Origin: JBBQZU01 sp038207425
Lineage (GTDB): Bacteria > Bacteroidota > Bacteroidia > Flavobacteriales_D > Cryomorphaceae
Reading direction: 5' to 3'
DNA: 64,000 nucleotides
NCBI GenBank assembly: GCA_038207425.1
Contig: JBBQZU010000017.1
Span: 16,400 to 80,399 of the forward strand
Position numbers and translations under genes: made by a program. Positions 50,866 through 59,968 of this stretch are shown here, piece after piece. Numbering within the stretch: position 1 is the first letter of the stretch; each line of letters starts with the position of its first letter. Below the pieces are notes generated by a model that made no database searches, was not told where the DNA came from, and saw only the letters and a program-made list of their open reading frames with translations.

Positions 50866-50898
50866 AAACCCGGAGAACTATCTTCGGGTTTCTTTTTT
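50866..50898 (+). terminator. Rho-independent terminator of the TPR gene
   Basis: AAACCCGGAGA (50866-50876), loop ACTA and TCTTCGGGTTT (50881-50891) form an 11-bp stem with one G-T pair, followed by a T-rich tract. Confidence 0.85.
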
Positions 50899-50924
50899 AT
50901 ACAACGCGAACAAAGAAGTTAATT

Positions 50925-51284
50925 ATGAGATCACCCATTCTTGTTGGATATATGTTTATTGCATTGATTTATTGCAACTGCGTGAATCCCGATAAAGCAA
51001 TTCAAAAAGAATTGGGGATCAAAGAAATTAGCAGAGCCATAACAGCAATCGAGGACCGGAGAGATGCAGAAGTAAGGATTATAAATGAACAGAAAGAAAT
51101 GATTCAAGTGCTCAAGGGCAATCTCGACAAGGTGAATTCAAAAGGTATGGAGGAGCATATAGAAAAGAACATTTTCATGAAAACCTTAGCAATTGATAAG
51201 GCATACATCAACCTGGCAAACCAAGATAGCATTTTAAGCAAGCTTTATTTGAAAAGGGACAGTATACTCAGATTGCGCCGCTAA
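50925..51284 (+). CDS. small predicted lipoprotein or secreted helical protein, unknown function
   Basis: A 119-residue protein. A hydrophobic N-terminus (ILVGYMFIALIYCNC) ends in cysteines that could be a weak lipobox. The rest is a charged helix-rich region with coiled-coil character (AEVRIINEQKEMIQVLKGNL, LANQDSILSKLYLKRDSILR). I do not recognise a family. It is transcribed rightward between a terminator and the LTD-lipoprotein operon. Confidence 0.6.
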   Translation: MRSPILVGYMFIALIYCNCVNPDKAIQKELGIKEISRAITAIEDRRDAEVRIINEQKEMIQVLKGNLDKVNSKGMEEHIEKNIFMKTLAIDKAYINLANQDSILSKLYLKRDSILRLRR

Positions 51285-51342
51285 AGCGAAGACTTAATAT
51301 TGGCGTAACATATCTTTAGCATACACTTAGTAATTTTCTACT

Positions 51343-51912
51343 ATGGTTTATCGATTAGTCTTCATAGTAATATTAACATTGGTGACGGTAGCTTGCACCA
51401 AAGATCGAGAACTGCCCGAAACTGACACACCGACACTTCAACCGCCTGCTGATGATATAAGGCCGGGATACCTGCTGCTAAACGAATTTCTTGCCACGGG
51501 TGATGGTTTCATTAATGAATTTGGCGTGCCTTCTGACTGGATTGAAATCTACAACCCAAATTTCTTTGATGTGCAACTAAATGGCGAAAGCTGGTATATC
51601 ACGGATGAGGCTGCTTCAAATGAAGTGAAATTTAAACTACCTCAAATGGTAATACCCGCTCAAGGATTTATTCTCATTTGGGCTGATAATAGTTATAATG
51701 AACCGGGAGCAAATGACATACACGCAAATTTTGCGCTGTCAGCTTCTGGCGAACACCTCGGAATATTTTATCAGTTCGATTCTGAATTAATAAAAGTTGA
51801 TGATTACTTGTATTTAGATCAAAATGAAAATATTAGTGAAGGGCGTGTGATCGATGGATATGAGAATTGGACAAATTTCGAATCACCGACACCGGGAAAG
51901 CCTAATTTATGA
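51343..51912 (+). CDS. lamin-tail-domain lipoprotein
   Basis: A 189-residue lipoprotein (lipobox VTVAC, then a Thr/Pro-rich linker to residue ~40). The rest is a single lamin-tail domain: GYLLLNEFLATG, DWIEIYNPNFFDVQLNG, FKLPQMVIPAQGFILIWAD and the exit ENISEGRVIDG followed by TPGKPN. LTDs are also seen in the two secreted proteins at 13.5-18.0 kb. The stop overlaps the next ATG by 4 bp, and the following gene is co-transcribed with the porin. A role in binding a surface ligand for this system is inference. Confidence 0.88.
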   Translation: MVYRLVFIVILTLVTVACTKDRELPETDTPTLQPPADDIRPGYLLLNEFLATGDGFINEFGVPSDWIEIYNPNFFDVQLNGESWYITDEAASNEVKFKLPQMVIPAQGFILIWADNSYNEPGANDIHANFALSASGEHLGIFYQFDSELIKVDDYLYLDQNENISEGRVIDGYENWTNFESPTPGKPNL

Positions 51913-52634
51913 AAGCACATTCACTCTTGATATTCTTTGTACTCATTACTTTTATTGCTGAGGCGCAATCAAGAGCCAAGCTAGAGCCAATAAAGAACAA
52001 GTTAATGCAAGTAAGAGAACCTTCGGATATATGCCTGAGCCCGGATAATTCACACTTTTATATCGTAAATGACAATGGACAACTCGTAAAAAGCGATCTG
52101 AACTTCGAGCCTATTCAAATATCCGAAAAGGAGCTTTATGATCCAGAAGCGGTATACAGCGATGCGGAATATGTATACGTTGTTGAAGAACGCACGCGCA
52201 ACCTTACCCTATTTGATCATAAAAGTCTGAAACCCTACAGATCCATTTGCTATCCTTACAGTGGAGGGAGAAACAAAGGCTACGAAGCCTTTACATTTAA
52301 TCAGATCACCAAAAGGTACATCCTGGCAACCGAAAGAGATCCAATTTGGATAATTGAGCTGGATCAAAATCTACAGATTTATAATCAGTTTGAATTTGAT
52401 TATAAGGGCGATATATCATCTGCAACATGGCACGCAGACAAATTATGGTTGCTGAGTGATGAGAACATGGAAGTGCTAAGGCTTAATCCCACGACCTTTG
52501 CGATAGAGTATATTTACCAAATTCCCGTGATTAATCCGGAAGGGTTTGTTTTTATGCCCGACGGAAAGCTTATAGTGATATCAGATGATATGCAGAGAGC
52601 CTATACTTTTGAAATCAATGTATTAGAAAAATAA
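51909..52634 (+). CDS. SdiA-regulated (YjiK-like) beta-propeller protein
   Basis: A 241-residue secreted protein with a leader ending in AEAQ. The six-bladed propeller pattern fits the SdiA-regulated/YjiK family: REPSDICLSPDNSHFYIVND, EAVYSDAEYVYVVEERTRNL, NKGYEAFTFNQITKRYILAT, WIIELDQNLQIYN and NPEGFVFMPDGKLIVISDDM near the end, where the EGF and DD are calcium-site-like residues shared with esterase-like phytases. Enzyme activity is not shown. Second gene of the three-gene operon; 6 bp before the porin. Confidence 0.82.
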   Translation: MKAHSLLIFFVLITFIAEAQSRAKLEPIKNKLMQVREPSDICLSPDNSHFYIVNDNGQLVKSDLNFEPIQISEKELYDPEAVYSDAEYVYVVEERTRNLTLFDHKSLKPYRSICYPYSGGRNKGYEAFTFNQITKRYILATERDPIWIIELDQNLQIYNQFEFDYKGDISSATWHADKLWLLSDENMEVLRLNPTTFAIEYIYQIPVINPEGFVFMPDGKLIVISDDMQRAYTFEINVLEK

Positions 52635-52640
52635 TCTGAA

Positions 52641-53804
52641 ATGGGGAGAATCCTGATATTCAATTTATTGCTTGTACTCACGGCAAATACTTTGGTATAT
52701 AGTCAGGTATCACTCACCAATGGACCACATTCCATAGAAATATCAGGAGCCATTTCGACTTACTACAACTACAGATTCCTAAAACCGGGAGAGGAGAACA
52801 GGCAAAAAGACCGTTTCAGATTGCGAGACGCACAGCTTCAAATTGAAGGGCGCATTCGAAACCACATTGAATACGAGTTCCAAATTGACTTTGCCGACAT
52901 TGCCCTTGGCCAGCTTGATCCTGAAAACCCGGGGCTAATGGATGGATATGTTCAATACAACCATAAGCTGGCTTTCGTAAGGGTAGGATATGGCAAAGTA
53001 CCCTATTCAAGATCATCACTTGTACCTTTCATATACACACCATACTGGCAAAGAGCTGAATTGGTGCGAGGCAATGTATTTAACAGAAGGGATATAGGGG
53101 CGATGGTTGGCAAGGATTTTTTCAGACAATTGGTTACAGTAATGGCTGGAATGTATACGGGTCTTGGTGAGATAGGGCTTAGGGGAAATAATGACCCCAG
53201 TGGTAAGCCAGAATACATAGGAAGAGCAGAATTTTCGTGGCCATCTAAATACCGGTACAGGGACATTGATACCCGTATAACTCCAATAGCGATGTTCACT
53301 TTTGGGGCAAATGCCCGATATACCAATAAGCAATTGCCTTCAGGAACCTTTTTTCCTTCAGGTGCAGCCGGTGAATTTGGTATAAAAGTACTTGACGGCG
53401 AAAGATTTGGATATGGGGCTGATATGGCCGGCCAATACAAGGGATTCTCAGCGCAATTCGAAATTCATCAAATCAGAAACACACCTTCTAATCCAGAAAA
53501 TATAAATCTGGTAGGCTTGTCTGATTCTGTGACAGGAGGATATTTTTTAACTGGCGGTTATGTAGCACAGCTCAATTATTTCAACAAGAAGTACAATACC
53601 ATACTTTCAGTGAGGTTTGATGAACTTGATCTGAATGATCTTGTCGCCGGCAATTCACGGCGTTTGTCGTTTGCCGCTGCCTATCAGATTGATGGTTTTA
53701 AAAGCATGATAAAGGTGCAGTGGTGGAGTATTGTAAAAGAAGAAGTATTGGATCCTTTGCGATGGAACGAACAGGTGAGAATAGGATGGCAATTTGTTTT
53801 CTAA
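52641..53804 (+). CDS. outer-membrane porin, OprO/OprP-like
   Basis: A 387-residue beta-barrel. After a leader ending in VYSQ, residues ~25-110 show the phosphate-selective porin family start (SGAISTYYNYRFLKPGEENR, DAQLQIEGRIRNHIEYEFQI), then GYGKVPYSRSSLVPF and alternating strands; the last residue is phenylalanine (WQFVF), as in many outer-membrane barrels. Phosphate or anion passage is the family guess. It ends the LTD-lipoprotein/propeller/porin operon, which together looks like a surface uptake system for a phosphorylated or calcium-bound substrate, by inference only. Confidence 0.86.
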   Translation: MGRILIFNLLLVLTANTLVYSQVSLTNGPHSIEISGAISTYYNYRFLKPGEENRQKDRFRLRDAQLQIEGRIRNHIEYEFQIDFADIALGQLDPENPGLMDGYVQYNHKLAFVRVGYGKVPYSRSSLVPFIYTPYWQRAELVRGNVFNRRDIGAMVGKDFFRQLVTVMAGMYTGLGEIGLRGNNDPSGKPEYIGRAEFSWPSKYRYRDIDTRITPIAMFTFGANARYTNKQLPSGTFFPSGAAGEFGIKVLDGERFGYGADMAGQYKGFSAQFEIHQIRNTPSNPENINLVGLSDSVTGGYFLTGGYVAQLNYFNKKYNTILSVRFDELDLNDLVAGNSRRLSFAAAYQIDGFKSMIKVQWWSIVKEEVLDPLRWNEQVRIGWQFVF

Positions 53805-53833
53805 ACACGTTTTCGCAAAACACTACTTAACAT

Positions 53834-53859
53834 AATATAAATTATCGGATAATTATATT
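53834..53859. repeat. 26-bp AT-rich inverted repeat between convergent genes
   Basis: AATATAAATTATC (53834-53846), one G, then GATAATTATATT (53848-53859), mirrored except for one extra A. It sits between the porin stop and the CBS-protein stop. It lacks a T-run, so it may be a protein-binding dyad or a weak terminator. Confidence 0.4.
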
Positions 53860-53902
53860 GATCATGTAGTTGTACCTAAAGTAGTTGCTCAAGCGCAGCT
53901 TT

Positions 53903-54358
53903 TTACCAAGTTTCATTCTTTAGTGAATTGACAGCACGCATCACATCGCGTTGTGATATTTGACCTATCACCTTGCCATCTTTGAGAACTGGGAATCTAC
54001 GAACCCGATTCTCCAAAAACTTTTTAGCCGCGTCAAGCACGCTCAAATCAGGTTCTATGGTGATCACATTTGTTGCCATATGGTCTTTCACCAAACCGAT
54101 CAAGGTCGGTGTGTTCGTATATTTTCCTTTCACAATCTCCTTCAGGCAGTCACCTTCTGATATGATGCCGACCAACTTTCCTGAATCGTCAATTACAGGA
54201 CCTCCAGAGAGCTTCTTTTCTATTAAGATGGCTACCACATCATCTATGGTTTGTTCAGGATGAAATGTGGTCAACTTACTCGTCATAAAGTCAGATACAG
54301 GGACCTGATTGATTTCTTTCTTTTCGACTTTACGCACTCCTGTATAACTTTTTACCAT
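53903..54358 (-). CDS. CBS-domain pair protein
   Basis: A 151-residue cytoplasmic protein made of a short N-terminal tail and two CBS domains (VSDFMTSKLTTFHPEQTIDD, GPVIDDSGKLVGIISEGDCL and VKDHMATNVITIEPDLSVLD, RRFPVLKDGKVIGQISQRDV). CBS pairs sense adenine nucleotides. No effector domain is fused, so it probably acts through a partner. The closing RDVMRAVNSLKNETW is standard. It is divergent from the ABC ATPase gene. Confidence 0.93.
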   Translation of the reverse strand: MVKSYTGVRKVEKKEINQVPVSDFMTSKLTTFHPEQTIDDVVAILIEKKLSGGPVIDDSGKLVGIISEGDCLKEIVKGKYTNTPTLIGLVKDHMATNVITIEPDLSVLDAAKKFLENRVRRFPVLKDGKVIGQISQRDVMRAVNSLKNETW

Positions 54359-54523
54359 AACATTGAAGTTTTAAATTGTTGTGAAACCAGTATAGATGAG
54401 TGAAGTTAAGCAATAGTTGTTGATATACACAGCAGGAAAGTCAGGGAAATTCCAACTCGATTTCCACTGATCACGAAAATTCCCCGATCAGCATTGGATA
54501 TCATACAAACAAAATAATAAGCG

Positions 54524-54554
54524 TTTGTAGTTCTAAAGCGCTTAGCTATCTTGC
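54524..54554 (+). promoter_or_regulatory. promoter of the ABC ATPase/permease-peptidase operon
   Basis: TTTG (54524-54527), exactly 19 bp, then TATCTTGC (54547-54554), one or two bases from TAnnTTTG. It ends 20 bp before the ATG at 54575. Confidence 0.55.
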
Positions 54555-54574
54555 GCCAAACTTAAACTTTAAGC

Positions 54575-55456
54575 ATGGCTACTTTGCGCATCGAAAATCT
54601 TTCAAAAACTTATCCTAATGGCGTTAAAGCACTTGATAATGTGAGCCTTGAAATTACCAATGGTATGTTTGGTTTGCTTGGGCCCAACGGCGCAGGGAAG
54701 TCAAGCCTCATGCGCACACTGTCCACATTGCAGGAAGCCGATAGCGGCAGTGCATTTTTGGACAATATCGACATTCTCAACCAACCATCTGAAGTGCGTA
54801 AGGTTCTCGGATATTTGCCTCAGGAATTTGGGGTTTATCCACGTATCACCGCTGAACAGCTTCTTGATCATGTGGCCATACTCAAAGGTATTTCCCGGAA
54901 GGCTGAACGAAAAGAGCTTGTGTCCTACCTACTTCAAAAAGTTAATCTGTACGATAAGCGCAATAAAAGCGTCAAAGGTTTCTCAGGCGGAATGAAGCAG
55001 CGAGTGGGTATCGCGCAAGCTTTAATTGGCAGTCCACGCCTTATTATTGTTGATGAACCCACCGCAGGGCTTGACCCGGGTGAGCGCAACCGTTTTCATA
55101 ATTTGCTTGCCGATGTGGGCCACGAAGTGATTGTTATACTTTCCACCCATATTGTAGATGATGTGCGTGAGCTTTGTTCCTCAATGGCAATTATGAATCT
55201 TGGCCGGATTGTATACCACGGAACACCAGATACTGTGCTTTCTGAATTGAAAAGAAAAGTTTGGATGAAGTCTGTAGACCGCGAAGAAGTAGATACTTAT
55301 AGAGCAACCCACCATGTAATTTCAGACAAGATGGTTGCCGGGCGGCCTCAGATTCATGTGCTGAGCGATAGCCATCCTGGCGATGGATTTACAGCAGTAG
55401 AGCCCAATCTGGAAGACGCTTTTTTCGTAAAAATTAATCCAGCCAAAACCGCTTAA
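54575..55456 (+). CDS. ABC transporter ATP-binding protein
   Basis: A 293-residue ATPase: Walker A GPNGAGKSS, LGYLPQEFGVYPRITAEQLL with Q-loop, signature FSGGMKQRVGIA, Walker B LIIVDEPTAGLDPG and switch histidine STHIVDDVREL. The C-terminal ~80 residues extend beyond the core, as in bacitracin/CcmA-like ATPases of two-gene systems. It pairs with the unusual permease-aminopeptidase fusion 12 bp downstream. Substrate unknown. Confidence 0.95.
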   Translation: MATLRIENLSKTYPNGVKALDNVSLEITNGMFGLLGPNGAGKSSLMRTLSTLQEADSGSAFLDNIDILNQPSEVRKVLGYLPQEFGVYPRITAEQLLDHVAILKGISRKAERKELVSYLLQKVNLYDKRNKSVKGFSGGMKQRVGIAQALIGSPRLIIVDEPTAGLDPGERNRFHNLLADVGHEVIVILSTHIVDDVRELCSSMAIMNLGRIVYHGTPDTVLSELKRKVWMKSVDREEVDTYRATHHVISDKMVAGRPQIHVLSDSHPGDGFTAVEPNLEDAFFVKINPAKTA

Positions 55457-55468
55457 TCAGGAAAATAT

Positions 55469-58400
55469 ATGTTCAGAGAATTTCTCAAATTAGAGCTCCT
55501 GCCTGCCTTCCGAAGCCCGATGCTTTATATCTTCTTTTTTCTGGTGGCCCTCATGGCATTCGGAGCTGTAGCCAGCGATAATGTTCAAATTGGGGGCGCT
55601 GTGGGCAATGTATACCGAAACTCGCCATTCACTTTAACAAATTTCACCCTTATTCTGGGGATTTTTGCATTGCTCTTTGCCGCAGCTTTTTTTAACAATG
55701 CTGCCCTTCGCGACCACAATAATCAGTTTAACGAAATCATGTTTCACCTACCTATCAAGAAATCAGGGTATTTCTGGGGGCGGTTTATAGGCGCACTTAT
55801 CCTTTCATCCATTCCACTTTTAGGAATATTCTTCGGTGCCTGGATTGGGTCTTTTGTAGGGCCACTAGCAGGCTGGAGTGATGCTGAGCGCATGGGCCCT
55901 TTTTATGCAAGTACACTGATAAACAATTATCTGATTTTTATTCTACCCAATATGTTTGTAGCCGGTAGTATCATTTTTTTCCTGGCTCACAGGTTCAAAA
56001 GTACCATCATTTCTTTTGTGGGTGCCATGGCAATTATTGTGGCCTATTTTGCTTCTGGAACATTGCTTTCTGATTTAGAAAATGAAACTATTGCCGGACT
56101 CACCGATATTTTTGGAATACGAACGTATTCCGTATACAGCCGGTACTTTACACCTATCGAACGTAACACATTAAGCCCTGTATTTGAAGGAATTATAGCT
56201 TATAATCGCCTCATTTGGTTGGGTGTTGGGGTGTTGATTTCAATAGCGTCTTTCATCAGTTTTTCCTTTCGTGAAAAAATGCGGTTTAACAAGCGCAGAG
56301 CCAGGCGTGAGGCCAATTTAGTAGATGTTATTTCTTCGCAAACAACAAGGCCATCAGTGTCTGCATCATTCGATCGTGGACTTAACTGGTTGCAGTTCCT
56401 GAGTTTTTACAAAGCAAATACCCTGAGTATCACTAAAAATATTGTTTTTAAAATTGTCGCCATATTCGGCTTCCTATTGCTTTTTCTAAGCCTCGTTGAA
56501 GGCTACGAATACTATGGTCTTCAGTCTTACCCCGTTACTTACAAGATCATAGAAGATATTTCAGGAAGCACTGGACTATTCATGCTTATTGTAGTCATAT
56601 TTTTCAGTGGCGAACTGGTTTGGCGAGACAGGGTGAGCAATATACACGAAGTAGTGAACGCTACGCCCCATAATAGCTTTGTCAGCATTTTTGCAAAGGT
56701 GGCAAGCCTTGTATCTATCGCAGTGCTGCTGCAAATTGTATTCATATTTATGGGAATTATCTCTCAATTAGTCAGGGGTTATACCCAGATTGAGTTGGAT
56801 GTGTATCTCATAAGTTTTCTGGTCGATACCTTACCTGGTTACATCATTTTGGCGGCACTTTTTATACTTATTCAAACTTTGTTAAACAACAGATATATAG
56901 GGTATTTCGTTGGCATACTGTTCATCACCGTCTGGAGCATCCTGCTTCAGGTGCTTCACTGGAGCAGCAATATGTTGCAACCCGGTGCATCGCCAGGAAT
57001 CTTTTACTCGGATATGAGTGGGTTTGGCCCGGGTTTACTCGGTACCTTGTGGTTTGATGCATACTGGATTGCAGCGGCGCTGATCTTCATTTTTATTGCA
57101 GGTTTGTTCTGGCCGCGCAGCATCGTATCAGGCTTTCGCGAAAAATGGCAGGTTGCAAAAGCTAACTTCAACGGCAGCGCCAAAAAGTCAATCCTTGTTC
57201 TCGGCTTGATATGGGTTGCCCTCGCAGCGGTGATTTATTATAATACCATCATACTCAATTCGTATAAATCATCAAAGCAGATTGAAATTGAAGCTGTTGA
57301 CTACGAAACCAAGTATAAAAAACATCAGGGTAAACCCCTTCCCTTGCTTACTGACATCAGCTATAATATTGATATTTTTCCAAAAGAGCGCGATGTTTAT
57401 GTAAAAGCACATGCCAAATTCGTCAACAATTCAGGAGAAGTAATTGATACTTTGTACTTCAATTACAGTACAAGCTGGACGTTAGAAATTGGGATTGCTG
57501 CTTCAAAACTGGTCATGGATGATAAAGAGCTTGGCTTTCGCATTTATGCTCTCGGCCAAAGCCTATTGCCCGGACAAACGTTAGAGATGGATTTGGCAAC
57601 AACCTACATTACCAAAGGCTTTACTAATACTATTGGAAATACCGACATACTCGAGAATGGTACTTTCCTGAATAATTTCAGCATTCTACCTTCTCTTGGG
57701 TATTCAGAAAGCGCTGAGCTAAACGATAGGAATGAACGCAAGAAGTACGGATTGCCGCCCAAGGAACGAATGCCCAAACTCCAATACCCTTGCGGACATA
57801 CTTGTATGAACAATTATATTACTAACGGTTTATCCGATTGGGTAAATGTGGAATCCGTTATCAGCACGTCGGCTGACCAAATAGCAGTTGCACCGGGTTC
57901 ATTGCTCAAGCAGTGGACAGAAGGCGACCGTAAATATTTTCACTATAAACTCGACCAGCCTTCCCAGAATTTCTACAACTTTATGTCGGCTCGTTATGAT
58001 GTAGCCCGCGAAAAGTATGGCGATGTGGATATAGAAATATATTACCACCCTGCGCATGGTGTGAACGTGCGGCGAATGATAGATGCAGTGAAGCGTTCAT
58101 TCGCATATTATGAGCAGCATTTCGGGCCATATTATCACAAGCAGGCTAGGATACTGGAATTCCCAAGGTATAGTACTTTCGCGCAGGCTTTTCCGGGTAC
58201 CATGCCCTATTCAGAGAGTTTTGGTTTCATCATAAACCTTGAGAATGAATCAGAAAACAATGTAATAGATGCTGTAATTGCACATGAGATGGCACACCAA
58301 TGGTGGGCGCATCAAGAAATTCCGGCGCTCATGCAAGGTGGTACCATGCTCACCGAAAGTTTTGCTGAGTACAGCAGCCTTATGGTAATGAAGCAAGAGG

Positions 58401-59062
58401 CTAAAGGCGATGACATGAAGATGAAAAACTTCCTGAAGTACGACTATGATAGATATCTACGCGGAAGAAGTAGTGAAACAGAAAAGGAACTTCCGCTATA
58501 TAAGGTAGAAAATCAACAGTATATTCATTACGGAAAGGGTAGCGTAATCCTATATGCCCTTCAGGATTATATCTCAGAAGACAGCGTAAATGCTTCACTT
58601 AGCAATTTTCTTAAAGAGTTCAGATACGCCGAGCCCCCCTACCCGACTTCACTTGATTATATAAATCACCTTGCACCTAAAGTTCCTGATAGTCTTAAAT
58701 ATCTGGTTGACGACTGGTTAAAGAATATCACGCTCTACGACTTTAGGCTGAAAGAAGCAAGTGCCCGGAAAACAGACAACGGCAGGTATGAAATCACTTT
58801 TGAGTTCGATTCGAGAAAACTATATGCTGACTCGTTAGGGAACGAAACCGAACAACCACTGCACGAATGGGTTGATATTGGCTTGTACAATAACAGTGAT
58901 GAAAAGCGCCTTAGCATCTGGAAGAGGGTTCACATTACTGAAAAACAGACGCGTTACACCTTGCTGACCGATAGCTTGCCTGCAAAAGCAGCCATTGACC
59001 CGAGACGTATGCTTATTGAAAGGGTGATTACAGATAATGTAAAATCGGTAGAAGAAATTTAA
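55469..59062 (+). CDS. ABC transporter permease fused to an M1-family aminopeptidase
   Basis: A 1197-residue fusion. Residues ~1-600 contain two ABC-2-type sets of membrane helices (e.g. MLYIFFFLVALMAFGAV, LGILFAAAFF-like, VAYFASGTLL, and again VAIFGFLLLFLSLVEG, GYFVGILFITVWSILL). From ~650 to the end is a periplasmic peptidase with the M1 zinc motif H939-E-M-A-H943-Q-W-W and a third ligand E963 in LTESFAEYSS (19 residues between, rather than the classic 18; the same spacing is known in this fusion class). The exopeptidase GxMEN-type motif is replaced (GTMPYSESFGF). Such ABC/M1 fusions are known in Bacteroidota but poorly understood; a combined export/peptide-trimming role is inference. Pairs with the ATPase just upstream. 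Confidence 0.93.
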   Translation: MFREFLKLELLPAFRSPMLYIFFFLVALMAFGAVASDNVQIGGAVGNVYRNSPFTLTNFTLILGIFALLFAAAFFNNAALRDHNNQFNEIMFHLPIKKSGYFWGRFIGALILSSIPLLGIFFGAWIGSFVGPLAGWSDAERMGPFYASTLINNYLIFILPNMFVAGSIIFFLAHRFKSTIISFVGAMAIIVAYFASGTLLSDLENETIAGLTDIFGIRTYSVYSRYFTPIERNTLSPVFEGIIAYNRLIWLGVGVLISIASFISFSFREKMRFNKRRARREANLVDVISSQTTRPSVSASFDRGLNWLQFLSFYKANTLSITKNIVFKIVAIFGFLLLFLSLVEGYEYYGLQSYPVTYKIIEDISGSTGLFMLIVVIFFSGELVWRDRVSNIHEVVNATPHNSFVSIFAKVASLVSIAVLLQIVFIFMGIISQLVRGYTQIELDVYLISFLVDTLPGYIILAALFILIQTLLNNRYIGYFVGILFITVWSILLQVLHWSSNMLQPGASPGIFYSDMSGFGPGLLGTLWFDAYWIAAALIFIFIAGLFWPRSIVSGFREKWQVAKANFNGSAKKSILVLGLIWVALAAVIYYNTIILNSYKSSKQIEIEAVDYETKYKKHQGKPLPLLTDISYNIDIFPKERDVYVKAHAKFVNNSGEVIDTLYFNYSTSWTLEIGIAASKLVMDDKELGFRIYALGQSLLPGQTLEMDLATTYITKGFTNTIGNTDILENGTFLNNFSILPSLGYSESAELNDRNERKKYGLPPKERMPKLQYPCGHTCMNNYITNGLSDWVNVESVISTSADQIAVAPGSLLKQWTEGDRKYFHYKLDQPSQNFYNFMSARYDVAREKYGDVDIEIYYHPAHGVNVRRMIDAVKRSFAYYEQHFGPYYHKQARILEFPRYSTFAQAFPGTMPYSESFGFIINLENESENNVIDAVIAHEMAHQWWAHQEIPALMQGGTMLTESFAEYSSLMVMKQEAKGDDMKMKNFLKYDYDRYLRGRSSETEKELPLYKVENQQYIHYGKGSVILYALQDYISEDSVNASLSNFLKEFRYAEPPYPTSLDYINHLAPKVPDSLKYLVDDWLKNITLYDFRLKEASARKTDNGRYEITFEFDSRKLYADSLGNETEQPLHEWVDIGLYNNSDEKRLSIWKRVHITEKQTRYTLLTDSLPAKAAIDPRRMLIERVITDNVKSVEEI

Positions 59063-59081
59063 GGGATACAAAAAACAAAAA

Positions 59082-59924
59082 CTAATTGCCCGATTGCTCA
59101 AGAAAGTGTTTGTTGAAAAAGCGTTGCAAGCCTTGGTGAAATACCGGAAATCCATTGAGATTGCCATGTCGGCCACCTGGAATGGTAATCATTTCGATTT
59201 CTACCAACTCTTTTACCGAGTGGTATAGCTTCAGTCCTAGTTTATAAGGCACTATACGGTCTTTGGTACCGTGGGCAATTAGAATAGGTGATTTTGCACC
59301 ACGAAGATGTATATCGTTTCTGAATGTATACTTCAAAAAAAGCTTTACTGGGATAATTCGCGAGTGGTACTTCGCTACTTCCACCATATTGTTAAACGGA
59401 GTTTCAAGGACAATTGCGCCCGGATTGGTCCTGCCTGCGAGCCAACAAGCCATTCCTGAACCAAGAGAACGTCCGTAAATGCAAATTTTTTCTTCAGAAT
59501 ACATGCTGAGTAGCCTCTTGTAGCAAAGAAGTGCATCGGCATATAACAGCTCTTCTGTTCGTGGCCCAAAACTGCGTCCGTAACCTCGATAGTCTGCTAA
59601 AAATACATCGAAGTCATAAGAAGTGAGCTCTTCGGCTATGGGCCCCCACCTTACGAGACTGCCCGTATTTCCATGAAAGTAGAGTATACAACCCCTTGAT
59701 TTACGAGCTTTTATATGTAGTGCATGTATCGATCCGGCTTCATTGGAGTCTAAAGTATGTTCGGTAAATTCACTTCCTAGTAAAATCGGCGTACCAGGAT
59801 GCCAATTTCCAATAGGTACAAATATGAGCCGTTCTTGAAAAAAGAAATAAAATGCACAAGCCAACAAGTAAATGGCTGAAAGCGTGAATAAAATATTTAA
59901 TACTACTATTACCATGCTAAACAA
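59082..59924 (-). CDS. alpha/beta hydrolase, membrane-anchored (ABHD13/BEM46-like)
   Basis: A 280-residue protein with one N-terminal membrane helix (IVVLNILFTLSAIYLLACAF) and an alpha/beta-hydrolase domain. The oxyanion HGNTGSLVRW, VFLADYRGYGRSFG, nucleophile elbow YGRSLGSGMA, an acid in HGTKDRIVPY and histidine in GGRHGNLNG form the catalytic set. Bem46/ABHD13-like proteins are lipases or thioesterases of unknown substrate. It is convergent with the permease-peptidase gene (20-bp gap). An ATG three codons downstream is possible. Confidence 0.9.
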   Translation of the reverse strand: MFSMVIVVLNILFTLSAIYLLACAFYFFFQERLIFVPIGNWHPGTPILLGSEFTEHTLDSNEAGSIHALHIKARKSRGCILYFHGNTGSLVRWGPIAEELTSYDFDVFLADYRGYGRSFGPRTEELLYADALLCYKRLLSMYSEEKICIYGRSLGSGMACWLAGRTNPGAIVLETPFNNMVEVAKYHSRIIPVKLFLKYTFRNDIHLRGAKSPILIAHGTKDRIVPYKLGLKLYHSVKELVEIEMITIPGGRHGNLNGFPVFHQGLQRFFNKHFLEQSGN

Positions 59925-59968
59925 AGCCCCTGTTAGAGGGTTTAAATGTACTTACAACCTAAGGATTT

